This document shows, in pieces, positions 1 to 9,324 of a DNA stretch of 64,000 nt (the first letter of the stretch is position 1; each line of letters opens with the position of its first letter). The notes under the pieces were generated by a model. That model made no database searches. It was not told the origin of the DNA and was given only the letters and a program-made list of their open reading frames with translations. The stretch covers positions 2,852,001 through 2,916,000 of the forward strand of contig NC_020514.1 of assembly GCF_000347635.1 (NCBI RefSeq), in the 5' to 3' direction. The position numbers and the translations under genes are program-made. The DNA is from Paraglaciecola psychrophila 170 (GTDB taxonomy: Bacteria > Pseudomonadota > Gammaproteobacteria > Enterobacterales > Alteromonadaceae).

Positions 1-167
1 TATACCAACTAGAAAAGTTCTGATTATCACACTAAGTACCGAATTCATGGGCATTATACGCGGTGTTCTAGATTATCGCATGAAGAGAAATAGCACATCA
101 TATAACATATGTGCTTCGTTAATTTTAGGACCTATAAAACCATTTTGTTTACAACACTATCAAAATC

Positions 168-1229
168 CTAGATTAACTGACGACAATTACGATATGTGCT
201 TGGTGATACACCGGTCCAATATTTAAAAGCACGAGAAAACGTTGCCTGCTCAGTAAAACCCACGGCTAATCCTATTTCTGCCAAGGTCAAGTTAGACTGC
301 TCAAAAAGACTAATGGCCTTGTCTCGCTTAACATTATCTTTTAATTGTTGAAAACGACTGCCTTCTGCCATTAATTTTCGACGCAATGTTCTGGAGGTCA
401 TATTTAGCTTTGCTGCAACAGTTTCTAAATTTGATTTTTTTGCTAATGTAGCACCCTCTAATAATCGTAACACTTGAGCGCTGCATGTATCGTGATAGGA
501 TTGTTTTTTGAACCATTGCAACGGGATCTGCCTCAAGTATTCTAATAATTCATCTTGATTTTGCACCACAGACAAATTTAAATATTTGGCATCAAACAGC
601 AGCGCATTATGTTTACTTTGATAAATACAAGGACAAGGATACATTAATCTGTATTCCTCATGGTGCGCAGGTTTAGCATGTTGAACTTGTACTTCACTTA
701 ATGGAATAACCTGCCCCACTAACCAGCTACAGAATCGATGACAAATTAATAATAAAAACTCGCTTAATAAACTGTTTAATGAATTTTTGTCGTTATTAAC
801 TTTAAAATTGGGATTGATACAAACTAAAATTTGCCCGGTACTTTTTCTAAAGCTAATTTGCAATTGATCGCCTGTTAAATTATAAAATTCAGCGGTATGA
901 GTAAAAACGTCATCAAGAGTTTTACAGGTAATCAAACGTTCTGCTAATAACTTAAACATACCCACTTTTACTTTTTGCTGAGTGAATCCTAAAAGTTCAT
1001 CACCGCTTACTTGCCAACAGCTTTTAACAATGCTGGCTAATTGTGTGGCTAACACTCTAGATTTTGGTTGCTTTAGTTGTGTGGTGGTTAGTTCAGATCG
1101 TGCTAAAAACTTCTGTTCATTTCCACCTAATAAAACCCCATTATCTAAATGTGCTCTAGCAAAATAGCTAGCAATTGTGTGCTGTTCTGCAAAATTATAT
1201 AACAATGTTGTTTTGTCCACTTTTAACAA
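168..1229 (-). CDS. AraC-family transcriptional regulator
   Basis: 353-residue regulator with a C-terminal double helix-turn-helix of the AraC/XylS type at about residues 250-345. The first helix pair reads LNMTSRTLRRKL and the second ends in the typical GFTEQATFSRAFKYWTG stretch. The first ~200 residues match the general layout of the arabinose-binding-like N-terminal domain used by OruR/ArgR-type AraC proteins. The start is a TTG with AAGG about 12 bases upstream; a GTG three codons later is an alternative. It is divergent from the acyl-CoA dehydrogenase operon, with 146 bases between the two starts, so control of that operon is the natural inference. The effector is unknown. Confidence 0.9.
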   Translation of the reverse strand: MLKVDKTTLLYNFAEQHTIASYFARAHLDNGVLLGGNEQKFLARSELTTTQLKQPKSRVLATQLASIVKSCWQVSGDELLGFTQQKVKVGMFKLLAERLITCKTLDDVFTHTAEFYNLTGDQLQISFRKSTGQILVCINPNFKVNNDKNSLNSLLSEFLLLICHRFCSWLVGQVIPLSEVQVQHAKPAHHEEYRLMYPCPCIYQSKHNALLFDAKYLNLSVVQNQDELLEYLRQIPLQWFKKQSYHDTCSAQVLRLLEGATLAKKSNLETVAAKLNMTSRTLRRKLMAEGSRFQQLKDNVKRDKAISLFEQSNLTLAEIGLAVGFTEQATFSRAFKYWTGVSPSTYRNCRQLI

Positions 1230-1375
1230 TAACTGACCTTATTAAAGCAATATTCACACGACATATAAAGATTTATGTCCGTAAATGCTAAATAAATGAC
1301 TTTATTCCACATTGCTTACTCCCAATTAATTATCAATAATTACTTATGATTTTTATAGTTAACAACAAGGTTTTT

Positions 1376-2530
1376 ATGTCTGCAATAGAAGAAGGTAATT
1401 CTGAAGAAATACAAATGTTTCGCGATATGGTTTTGCGTTTTTTAGAGCAGGAAGTTTTGCCTCATTATGACTCATGGGAAAAAAATCATAAAATGCCCAG
1501 AGAAATGTGGAACACCATGGGTAGTGCGGGCATGCTTCTAGTGGATTTTCCTGAAAAATATGGTGCTGCAGATGCTAGCTTTGACGTGTGCCAGATGATC
1601 CAAGAAGAAATGTGTCGCTTGAATCTGCATGCTTTAGCAACTGGATATAACATCCACTCAAATATCGTGGCTCCTTACCTGTTACACATTGGCAATCAAC
1701 AACAACAAGACCGTTGGTTACCCGCCATGGTGTCTGGTGAAGTCCTCACTGCACTTGCCATGACTGAGCCGGGTGCAGGCAGTGATCTTGCTAATATCCG
1801 TACTAAAGCAATCAAGGACGGTGATCACTATATCCTTAGCGGCTCAAAAACGTTTATCACCAATGGCAACGATGCCAATATGATTATTGTGTGTGCTAAA
1901 ACCGATATTAACGCAGGTTCTAAAGGTATTTCGTTATTTTTAGTCGATACCAGTATTCCTGGTTTCTCTACCGGCAAACCTATCGAAAAAATGGGGCAAC
2001 ACTGTAGTGATACTGCCGAATTGTTTTTTGAAAATATGCGTATCCCTAGCGATGCGTTGTTAGGTGAAGAAGGCAAAGGGTTTGTATATCTAATGCAAGA
2101 GCTTCCACGGGAACGACTTGGCTGTGCGGTACAAGCTATTGGACATGCACAAGGCGCTTTAGATATTACCTGTGATTATGTCAAAGACCGTAAGGCATTC
2201 GGTCATTCGGTGTCACAGTTCCAAAATACCCGTTTTAAATTAGCTGAATGCCAAACTGAGCTTGAAATGTGTCGAGCTCTGCTGGAAAAACATATGCATA
2301 AATATCAACGCGGTGAAATGACTGTCACCGATGCAGCTATGTTGAAACTAGCCGCCACAGAAATGCAGCTGAAGATGGTAAACGAGTGCTTACAGTTATT
2401 TGGGGGATACGGCTATACAGATGAATATCCTATCTCGCGTTTTTATCGCGATGCACGTATCCAAACAATTTACGCCGGTACTTCTGAAATAATGAAAGAA
2501 GTGATCGCACGTGACATTTTAGGCCGATGA
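1376..2530 (+). CDS. acyl-CoA dehydrogenase (long-chain/isovaleryl type active site)
   Basis: FAD-dependent acyl-CoA dehydrogenase, 384 residues from the chosen ATG, the usual length. This start is preferred to the ATG ten codons upstream because AAGG lies 5 bases before it. Family signatures are MTEPGAGSD (FAD/substrate loop), GGYGYTDEYPISRFYRDARI and a C-terminal YAGTSEI. Medium- and short-chain enzymes carry the catalytic Glu in a YEGTSEI-type motif; here that position is Ala. Glu246 in ELPRERL sits where long-chain and isovaleryl-CoA dehydrogenases place their base, so this is probably a branched- or long-chain type enzyme. It is the first gene of a three-gene operon with a nitronate monooxygenase-like protein and an enoyl-CoA hydratase. 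Confidence 0.92.
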   Translation: MSAIEEGNSEEIQMFRDMVLRFLEQEVLPHYDSWEKNHKMPREMWNTMGSAGMLLVDFPEKYGAADASFDVCQMIQEEMCRLNLHALATGYNIHSNIVAPYLLHIGNQQQQDRWLPAMVSGEVLTALAMTEPGAGSDLANIRTKAIKDGDHYILSGSKTFITNGNDANMIIVCAKTDINAGSKGISLFLVDTSIPGFSTGKPIEKMGQHCSDTAELFFENMRIPSDALLGEEGKGFVYLMQELPRERLGCAVQAIGHAQGALDITCDYVKDRKAFGHSVSQFQNTRFKLAECQTELEMCRALLEKHMHKYQRGEMTVTDAAMLKLAATEMQLKMVNECLQLFGGYGYTDEYPISRFYRDARIQTIYAGTSEIMKEVIARDILGR

Positions 2531-2576
2531 ATAGCGCAAATGACACAATTATGAAAATTTATATTTTGGAAATACT

Positions 2577-3584
2577 ATGACTATCCCCGTTGAGTTTACA
2601 CATCGCATACGCCTTCCGCTGATTGCTTCTCCCATGTTTATCGCTAGTGGTGTTGAGCTAGTTATCGAAAATTGTAAAGCAGGGGTTGTGGGTACATTTC
2701 CTGCTCTTAACCAAAGAACAAGTGAAGGCTTTGAAGCTTGGTTAGTTGAAATTCAAACACGATTAGCAGAGTGGGAACAACAAACAGGTGTCCAAGCAGC
2801 GCCTTTTGGCGTCAATTTGATTGTGCATCGAAGTAATCCTCGCTGGCAAGCCGATCTGGATATTTGTGTTAAACACAAAGTACCCTTAATCATCACTTCT
2901 TTAGGTGCAGTGGCCGATTTAGTAGATGCAGTGCATGCATACGGTGGTTTAGTTTTTCATGATGTCGTTAATGCGCGTCATGGTAAAAAAGCGGCTGCTG
3001 CTGGGGTCGATGGTTTAATTGCAGTATGCAATGGAGCGGGAGGACACGCTGGCGTTACCAACCCATTTGCACTGGTTGCGGAAATTAGGCAGTTTTTTGA
3101 TAAAACCGTCATTCTCGCTGGTAGTTTATCTCATGGTCGAGATGTGGCAGCAGCTGAAATGATGGGTGCTGACATGGCCTATATGGGTACACGCTTTCTT
3201 GCCACAACAGAAGCCAATATCGACGATGATTATCAAGCTATGCTTATCAACAGTAGCGCCAATGATATTTTATACACTCCTAAAATATCAGGTGTGAATG
3301 CTAATTTCATTCGTCAAAGTATTGTAGATGCGGACATTGATCCTACGGATTTGACGCCTAAGTCTGAATTGGATTTTGGTTCCGAATTAGATATTGACGA
3401 CAAACCAAATACTAGGGAAAAGAAAGCATGGCGCGATATATGGTCTGCTGGCCAAGGTGTAGGCTCTATCGATAAAGTGTTCAGTACGGCACAACTGGTT
3501 GATAAACTAGTCACTGAATATCATGCTGCTATCGCTAGTCATCAGAAAAAATATATTAATACATTTGCCAAATCTGACAGTTGA
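2577..3584 (+). CDS. nitronate monooxygenase family FMN protein
   Basis: 335-residue TIM-barrel flavoprotein of the nitronate monooxygenase / 2-nitropropane dioxygenase family. The N-terminal PLIASPMFIASG stretch and the glycine-rich NGAGGHAG loop (FMN phosphate binding) are visible, followed by GADMAYMGTRF. Characterised members oxidise alkyl nitronates, but many close relatives in acyl-CoA operons have unproven substrates. The ATG lies 46 bases downstream of the acyl-CoA dehydrogenase stop and 37 bases separate it from the hydratase gene, so it is co-transcribed with lipid or CoA-thioester genes. A role as an FMN-dependent reductase or oxidase of that pathway is possible but inferred only from position. 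Confidence 0.85.
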   Translation: MTIPVEFTHRIRLPLIASPMFIASGVELVIENCKAGVVGTFPALNQRTSEGFEAWLVEIQTRLAEWEQQTGVQAAPFGVNLIVHRSNPRWQADLDICVKHKVPLIITSLGAVADLVDAVHAYGGLVFHDVVNARHGKKAAAAGVDGLIAVCNGAGGHAGVTNPFALVAEIRQFFDKTVILAGSLSHGRDVAAAEMMGADMAYMGTRFLATTEANIDDDYQAMLINSSANDILYTPKISGVNANFIRQSIVDADIDPTDLTPKSELDFGSELDIDDKPNTREKKAWRDIWSAGQGVGSIDKVFSTAQLVDKLVTEYHAAIASHQKKYINTFAKSDS

Positions 3585-3621
3585 TTTGACTATTCCTAAA
3601 TTCATAGAGAGACGCCAATAA

Positions 3622-4485
3622 ATGCAATATAAAACGATTGATTATCAGGTAAACGAGCTAATTTTAACCTTAAGCTTAAATCGCCCTGAACAGATGAATT
3701 CATTTACCGTCGAAATGGCTACTGAATTAGTACATGCATTTAATCGCGCAAGTGACGATGATGAAGTCAGTGTTATTGTGGTTACTGGCAAGGGCCGTGC
3801 ATTTTGCGCTGGTATGGATCTTACCCGTGAAGGTAATGTTTTTGGTTTAGATGAAACTAAAAATCCCAGTGTCGCAGACATGCATGATAACAAAACCATT
3901 CCTGGTGTCAGTGATACTGGGGGCACAGTTAACCTAAGTATTTATGATTGTAAAAAACCTGTTATAGCTGCCATTAATGGAGTTGCGGTAGGGGTTGGTG
4001 CAACAATGTTAGCCGCAATGGATATTCGATTAGCATCAGAAAAAGCAAAAATAGGCTTTGTTTTTGAAAAAATAGGGATTACGCCTGAAGCATGTTCAAG
4101 TTGGTTTCTACCTAGAGTGGTAGGCATCAGTCAAGCCTTAGAGTGGGTATACACCGGTGAGATATTTGACGCAAGCATAGCAAAAGAAAGTGGATTTGTT
4201 CGCTCTGTTCACGCCCCAGAAGACTTGATGGAAGCTGCCTATACGTTGGCACGCAATATATCTAACAAATCCCAAGTAGGTATCACATTAGCAAGACAAA
4301 TGATGTTAAGACTTTCAGCAGCAGACACGCCAAGAGAAGCCCATAACGTTGATTCTTTAGCAATATTCTATACTAGCCAACAGGATGGTAAAGAAGGTGT
4401 AAAATCGTTTCTAGAAAAACGAGCTCCCAATTTTAAATCGAAATCATCTACAGACATGCCTAGTTTTTATCCTTGGTGGAAATAG
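3622..4485 (+). CDS. enoyl-CoA hydratase/isomerase (crotonase family)
   Basis: 287-residue crotonase-fold protein. GKGRAFCAGMDL forms the first oxyanion-hole segment. The second is in AAINGVAVGVGATMLAAMDIRLAS, followed by GFVFEKIGITPEACSSWFLPR, where Glu in the ITPE motif aligns with a catalytic glutamate of hydratases. C-terminal helices end near FYPWWK. It closes the operon with the acyl-CoA dehydrogenase and the nitronate monooxygenase-like gene. Together the dehydrogenase and hydratase give the first two steps of a beta-oxidation-like route; thiolase and hydroxyacyl-CoA dehydrogenase are not in the window. Specific substrate unknown. Confidence 0.9.
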   Translation: MQYKTIDYQVNELILTLSLNRPEQMNSFTVEMATELVHAFNRASDDDEVSVIVVTGKGRAFCAGMDLTREGNVFGLDETKNPSVADMHDNKTIPGVSDTGGTVNLSIYDCKKPVIAAINGVAVGVGATMLAAMDIRLASEKAKIGFVFEKIGITPEACSSWFLPRVVGISQALEWVYTGEIFDASIAKESGFVRSVHAPEDLMEAAYTLARNISNKSQVGITLARQMMLRLSAADTPREAHNVDSLAIFYTSQQDGKEGVKSFLEKRAPNFKSKSSTDMPSFYPWWK

Positions 4486-5063
4486 TATTTTCAACTAATT
4501 ATTTAACCATACCTAAGGATAGCAACACCTAAAAAGTGTGATTTTCCACCTGACAAATGAGACTCAGGGTAAAAGAATATCTAGATAACCTACACGTTCT
4601 TTTACCTTCTTAATAACTCCTTTCAAATTCATTACAACTCAATGTTACAGGCATACATCTCATTAAGTTTTGCAGGATAAGTGACTTCAACAGACCGCTA
4701 CAATGAAACCAATGTCAACTGGGATAATTGGCTCTCGCAAATATTCAAGCAAACTATAATAACAAAGATCAACGTTACACAATTGATGAACATACTAATA
4801 CACCTAAGGGCAATGTAGTTGAACAAAATACTGAACCGCTAATAATCCCACCCGGCCCCTCAAATAGCTGCGCTATAGCTATTCAAACTGAGTTATAAAG
4901 AACTAAACGAGGAAGGAATGAATCGACATGAGTAATTAATTCATGAAGTTACACGCTTTAAGTATAACTTTAGCTAGTAAGGTATTAATAAATATATCTT
5001 TATTAATAAAAATTAAACTATCATTAGTTACTGTTTTTTTGAGGTACAGATTCAGGTAGAAAT
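4486..5063. other. intergenic stretch with a weak hairpin and a probable gene remnant
   Basis: No intact gene is seen here. A 10-bp inverted repeat pairs 4568-4577 (GGTAAAAGAA) with 4597-4606 around a 19-base loop, placed where a terminator for the preceding operon could lie, though without a strong T run. Further right, 4681-4898 carries two short adjoining open stretches that look like one small broken coding sequence, listed separately. The remainder is AT-rich with no recognisable signal. Confidence 0.5.
4681..4898 (+). pseudogene. possible small gene remnant, frameshifted
   Basis: Frame 4681 onward (GTG) reads TSTDRYNETNVNWDNW. A second frame starting at 4728 reads LANIQANYNNKDQRYT and stays open to a TAA at 4896-4898, ending in CAIAIQTEL. 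The two pieces join with a single frame change near 4725-4745. The amino-acid composition looks coding-like (few Cys, mixed charged and polar residues), but no family is recognised and no strong ribosome binding site is present. It may be chance. Confidence 0.25.
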
Positions 5064-6513
5064 ATGCACGGACCGATGGGAGAGTCAACTTATACAAAAT
5101 CGGCTAATAATTTGGTCAGACATATTCAAAGTAATACACCAATAAAGGATTCCCTTTTCGAACATGCTCAACTTTACTTTGAAACATCAGATAAAGATAA
5201 GCAAACCTGTTTCGAATTCCAAAAAAAATTAAAAGCATTGAAGATTCACTGCAAGCAGCAAATAAGAAAACTAAAACAATCATTAACGAAAATCTCAATG
5301 CTGCTCAACTATTATTAAAAAAAGAGCGAACTCGTCAGCAACAAATATGCACTCTTAGATACAAAAAAGTAAAAGCTTTATGTACTTTGTTATTGGCACT
5401 AACTGAAGCAGATAATTGGCAGAAGACTCAGGTTTACAGTGCAAAATTACTTGGAACACTGCAATTACTCTCTCCTGGTGAAGGCGCGAAGGTCGCGCAC
5501 CAAAACCAAAGGTTTAAACCTGCATATAAAGGTGTGATTGCCTTGAGATTATTAGACAAACTGCTCATAGAAAAAAAATAGATCTTCAATACATCAATGA
5601 TCGTTACCAAAAGAAGCTCCGTTATCCCGAACAGAAATCTGGGTTAACCTTATTCCAACGAGATGTCGCGATACCCGTTCTTATTGCCGCAATATTTCAG
5701 GATGTGGGGTTAATGCACCCCAAGGCTCAGAAGATACTAACGGGGGAAGATGGGTCCCTTGACGAATTCAGAGTACTAGACAGAGAAGAACGTCTGGCCT
5801 TGCTAAAAATAAACCATGAACACACTCTCGATTTTATTACCAATGGTCTAGGTATGGAACAATATATCGGAAATTCTAAACAAGAAAGAACCGATTTCGT
5901 CCGAAATCAGGAAGAGAAATTAAACTTTACTCGTACATTATTGATTGACGCAATTAAACCTAAATTAGGAGTTGGGGACCTAATCAAGATCCCACAGATT
6001 TATGCTTCAGTAATATTCTCATCTAAGCAAAGTCACAACTTTTTAGACCTACCTAAAGCAGGCATGGTTATTAACAGAGCCGCAGAGCGGGGCTCAATAA
6101 GCAAAGTATTCGCTGAATGTTTATTGTCAATAGTTGGACATTTTCCTCAGGGATATGGAATAACTTATATTCCCAAAGATAATGACATGCAGGACATGGA
6201 ACGCTATGAATATGCCATAGTCACAGAGCTAAATCCTGCAGACCCCTATATACCAAGATGTAGAGTAGCAACTCGTAACCTAACATTTATTTCAGGCGGT
6301 CATACGAATTCTGTAAATATGGAAAGTAATTTATATTTCTCTACAGCGAAGAAAAAACTAGAGAAAGTAAACCCTGCTCGCCTGGAAGAAATACTCCGTA
6401 AATTGGCCTCAAACTTTGAGGAACGTAAGACGTTAGATTTGATCCCTAGTTATTGGAACCCATATGGCTTCTTCTGTTACAAAAAGCTCCAAAATTTATG
6501 GAATAAAGCTTAA
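5064..6513 (+). pseudogene. hypothetical protein gene broken by two poly-A frameshifts
   Basis: Three open frames follow one another: 5064 to about 5225, then to 5578, then to the TAA at 6511-6513. Each change falls exactly in a run of eight A (5221-5228 and 5571-5578), and adding one A to each run gives a continuous 483-codon frame. The repaired protein has an N-terminal charged, probably helical region (about residues 1-110), then a segment with VAIPVLIAAIFQDVGL and NHEHTLDF that vaguely recalls degenerate HD-type helices, and a C-terminal domain with QGYGITYIPKDN and FISGGHTNSVNMES. I do not recognise the family. Genuine decay, sequencing error in homopolymers, or transcriptional slippage all fit. 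Confidence 0.65.
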
Positions 6514-6581
6514 ATAATTGCCTCTGCTTATATAAGTAATAATGTCTTTAATCACACAGGCTTACTTAAAAAAACGGAGCG

Positions 6582-7399
6582 TTATAGTGAAAATCTCTCA
6601 CGTAAAAAATGTGCAATGCCATCCTTATGATTATTGCCAATCACAGCACTCGCTGATTTTTTCACTTCTGCTTGGGCGTTTTCTGGGGCATAACTTTCGT
6701 CAGCTAAGGCAAACATGCTTAAATCGTTATCACCATCGCCAAAACAAATAACATTACTGGCTCCCAGCTGTTTTTTAGATTGGTAACAGCTGAGCCTTTA
6801 TTAGCGCTTTGATGATGAACATCTAACCACCAAAAGTTGTTGCCCTCTTGAGCAGGGCCAGAGTATGCAACAAGATTTGTATTGGCATTCAATTTTAACC
6901 ATATCTGTTTAATAGTGTCAGCAGAACCAATCATACTGATATTAGTGACTTGACTATTAAGCGGTAACGCTTCTAAAGTTAAAAGTGTAGCTTTAGAGCT
7001 AGAAAAGTACTTGTATACCAATTCTTTTTCTACATCATGACGTGTTTCAGAATGAAAAATAAAATGCTGATGTTTGTCGATGACATTAACAAAGGGAGTA
7101 ATTCCTTGTGCAATCGCAGCATCGATAACAGTTGAAATTTCAGCGTTATCAAGGAGATTTTCAAGAGTGATTTTTTGAATTTTAGGATCCCACACTGTCA
7201 CCCCATTATTATAAATTTGAGGCAACTCGAATTCATGGCCCTCAACTATGCGTTGAGCCGATAACATAGTACGGCCTGTTGCTATCGTATAAGCGATGTT
7301 TTTTTCGTTAAGAAGGATAAGGGTTTCTTTGGTGAAGGCTGATATTTCAGATGCATCATTTAATAAGGTGCCATCTAAATCGAAAAAAATAAGATCCAT
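6582..7399 (-). pseudogene. Cof-type HAD phosphatase, frameshifted near its C-terminus
   Basis: HAD-superfamily (IIB, Cof type) hydrolase. Motif I is FFDLDGTLLND at the N-terminus and motif II is TGRT. The uninterrupted frame stops at 6719 after 226 residues, missing motif IV. In another bottom-strand frame downstream of about 6775 the lost part is intact: VICFGDGDNDLSMFALAD, then FLRERFSL and a TAA at 6582-6584. Adding one base to the T run at 6770-6775 (six A on the coding strand) restores a 272-residue protein, the normal length for this family. Such enzymes dephosphorylate sugar phosphates, FMN or pyridoxal phosphate; the substrate is unknown. Real mutation and homopolymer sequencing error cannot be told apart here. 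Confidence 0.85.
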
Positions 7400-7565
7400 A
7401 GATATTTTTGTAACTCAAGATTACGGACTAAACTTTAGTCCTACATTTATGAAGGGCATGATAGTCGAATACGAATAGCACGGCAATTTAGTTTATATGC
7501 TAGAAGAACAGTTTTAAATACAAATTAAAATCTGCACTTTTAATCATAACTATTAACAAAGAATG

Positions 7566-8027
7566 TTAAGACCAATCCTTTGATTTTTGTATATCACTAA
7601 TTTTTGCTTCAATCCATTTATCACCTTGTGTGGTGGTTTCTTTTTTCCAAAATGGCGCCTGAGTTTTAAGATAATCCATTATAAATTCGTTAGCATGATA
7701 GGCAGATTGACGATGTTGGCTCGTGACACCGACAAACACAATTTGATCAGACACTTTGAGCTGACCTACTCTGTGAATAACCGACACACTACCAAGATGC
7801 CACTTAACTCTAGCCGTTTCGACTATGTCATTTAGTACTTTTTCTGTCATCGCTGGGTAGTGCTCTAAAAATAAACCACTAACAGATTGTTGTAGATTCA
7901 TATCCCGAACCAAACCGACAAAGGTTACCAGAGCACCATCGCTGTTATTACTGTCTCTTAATTTTTGATACTGATAAGCAAAGTCGAAATCCTGAGTTTG
8001 CACGCTGATTTGTGTAAAGTGGCTCAT
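7566..8027 (-). CDS. moaE: molybdopterin synthase catalytic subunit MoaE
   Basis: 153-residue large subunit of molybdopterin synthase, which with MoaD inserts two sulfurs into cyclic pyranopterin monophosphate. Family marks are GALVTFVGLVRDMN near the N-terminus, LEHYPAMTEKVL, VIHRVGQLKVSDQIVFVGV, and HRQSAYHANEFIMDYLKTQAPFWKKE, where the lysines line the active site. It is the last gene of the moa operon, starting 8 bases after moaD. The cofactor is needed by the xanthine dehydrogenase encoded elsewhere in this window. Confidence 0.96.
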   Translation of the reverse strand: MSHFTQISVQTQDFDFAYQYQKLRDSNNSDGALVTFVGLVRDMNLQQSVSGLFLEHYPAMTEKVLNDIVETARVKWHLGSVSVIHRVGQLKVSDQIVFVGVTSQHRQSAYHANEFIMDYLKTQAPFWKKETTTQGDKWIEAKISDIQKSKDWS

Positions 8028-8035
8028 GATAATAA

Positions 8036-8296
8036 TTAACCACCGGTCACGGGAGGAAAAAACGCAATTTCGTCGGCATCATTTATGACAGTATCATCAC
8101 TTGTCAACTCTTGGTTAACAGCTACTAAAGCTTTGCCATAATCTAAATACTCGTTCCAAGCCTCGCCTTTTTCTTGCAACAGACTACGTAACTTCGCCAC
8201 TGTGTTTAGCTGCTTCCCATTTTGAATTATGTCAATCTCTAGGCATTCAGTTTTAATGATTTCTTTAAGTTGACCAAAAAACAAAATTTTTAACAT
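8036..8296 (-). CDS. moaD: molybdopterin synthase sulfur carrier subunit MoaD
   Basis: Ubiquitin-fold sulfur carrier of about 86 residues ending in FFPPVTGG. The C-terminal Gly-Gly is adenylated by MoeB and then thiocarboxylated to deliver sulfur to MoaE. The start is placed at the ATG at 8296, giving MLKILFFGQ, rather than at the TTG two codons upstream. It overlaps the end of moaC by seven bases, consistent with translational coupling. Second to last in the operon. Confidence 0.95.
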   Translation of the reverse strand: MLKILFFGQLKEIIKTECLEIDIIQNGKQLNTVAKLRSLLQEKGEAWNEYLDYGKALVAVNQELTSDDTVINDADEIAFFPPVTGG

Positions 8297-8775
8297 GACC
8301 AATCACCACTTTTACCGCCTTGCTTACTGAGTACTTTGATATCACTGATTTCCATATGTGGGTCAACGGCCTTACACATATCAAATAAAGTCAGCGCCGC
8401 CACACTCACTGCGGTGAGCGCTTCCATCTCAACACCAGTTTGCCCCGCTAATTTGCACAGCGCTTGAATTCGTACTTTATTAGCATCATCCAAAGTTTGA
8501 AAGTCAATCTGCACTTTCGATAACATCAAGGGGTGGCATAAAGGAATAAGGTCACTACATTTCTTTGCCCCCTGGATACCCGCTATCCGCGCTATTGATA
8601 ACACATCACCTTTGGCATGCGTGTTATCTTTTAACATACTGAAAGCTTGTGCAGACATGGTGATATAACCTTCTGCCACAGCTTGTCGTTGTGTGATGTT
8701 CTTGTCTGTCACATCAACCATATTTGCCTTTCCATGTTCATTTACATGGGTTAAAACAGCACTCTGGTTTTGCAT
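8290..8775 (-). CDS. moaC: cyclic pyranopterin monophosphate synthase MoaC
   Basis: 161-residue MoaC, which works after MoaA to form cyclic pyranopterin monophosphate from the GTP-derived intermediate. Recognised by [18 protein letters not shown] near the N-terminus, [19 protein letters not shown] (substrate pocket) and [19 protein letters not shown], followed by [11 protein letters not shown] and a final GGKSGDW. Length and motif order match the E. coli protein. It starts 7 bases after moaB and overlaps moaD. Confidence 0.96.
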   Translation of the reverse strand: MQNQSAVLTHVNEHGKANMVDVTDKNITQRQAVAEGYITMSAQAFSMLKDNTHAKGDVLSIARIAGIQGAKKCSDLIPLCHPLMLSKVQIDFQTLDDANKVRIQALCKLAGQTGVEMEALTAVSVAALTLFDMCKAVDPHMEISDIKVLSKQGGKSGDWSC

Positions 8776-8782
8776 ATCGGGG

Positions 8783-9322
8783 TTATCCTCTACTTGGGCA
8801 TTCAGTGATGTCTTTTAAATGTACAACAAAACTACACGGGCGATGAGTAGAGTCTAATTGTTGTTGTAATATACTATTCCACGCAGTTTTACAGGCTCCA
8901 GTTGAACCCGGCATACAAAATATTGCGGTGCCATTGGCCATACCGCCAAGTGCTCTGGATTGCACTGTTGATGTCCCTATTTCTAAATAAGATACATGTC
9001 TGAATAGCTCACCAAAACCTTCAATTTCTTTTTCAAACAATGGTAACAAAGCTTCAGGGGTAGTATCTCTTGCAGTAAACCCAGTTCCACCTGTCACAAG
9101 AATAACCTGAATGTCAGCTGCGGCTATCCAATTAGACACCACGGCACGGATCTGGAACTTGTCGTCTATGACAATTTTTTTATGTATTACATTATGACCA
9201 TCTACGATAGCCGCCTGATTGAGATATTGCCCTGACGTATCATTGTCTTCACTGCGCGTATCCGACACAGTTAATACCGCAATATTAAGAGCTTGTTTAA
9301 TTGTTGAGTCACTCACTGCCAT
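8783..9322 (-). CDS. moaB: molybdenum cofactor protein MoaB
   Basis: MoaB/MogA-fold protein, 179 residues from the ATG at 9322, two bases after the mobA stop. An open frame continues 15 codons upstream, inside mobA, but no better start is visible there. Core motifs are [30 protein letters not shown] and [18 protein letters not shown], the conserved molybdopterin adenylyltransferase-like surface. In E. coli MoaB is dispensable and MogA carries out adenylylation; in organisms lacking MogA, MoaB-type proteins take that step. Which applies here cannot be judged from the window. Confidence 0.93.
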   Translation of the reverse strand: MAVSDSTIKQALNIAVLTVSDTRSEDNDTSGQYLNQAAIVDGHNVIHKKIVIDDKFQIRAVVSNWIAAADIQVILVTGGTGFTARDTTPEALLPLFEKEIEGFGELFRHVSYLEIGTSTVQSRALGGMANGTAIFCMPGSTGACKTAWNSILQQQLDSTHRPCSFVVHLKDITECPSRG

Positions 9323-9324
9323 CT

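Noticed and set aside
6542..6751. 69-codon top-strand frame
   Set aside because: It is antisense to the restored C-terminal part of the frameshifted HAD phosphatase.
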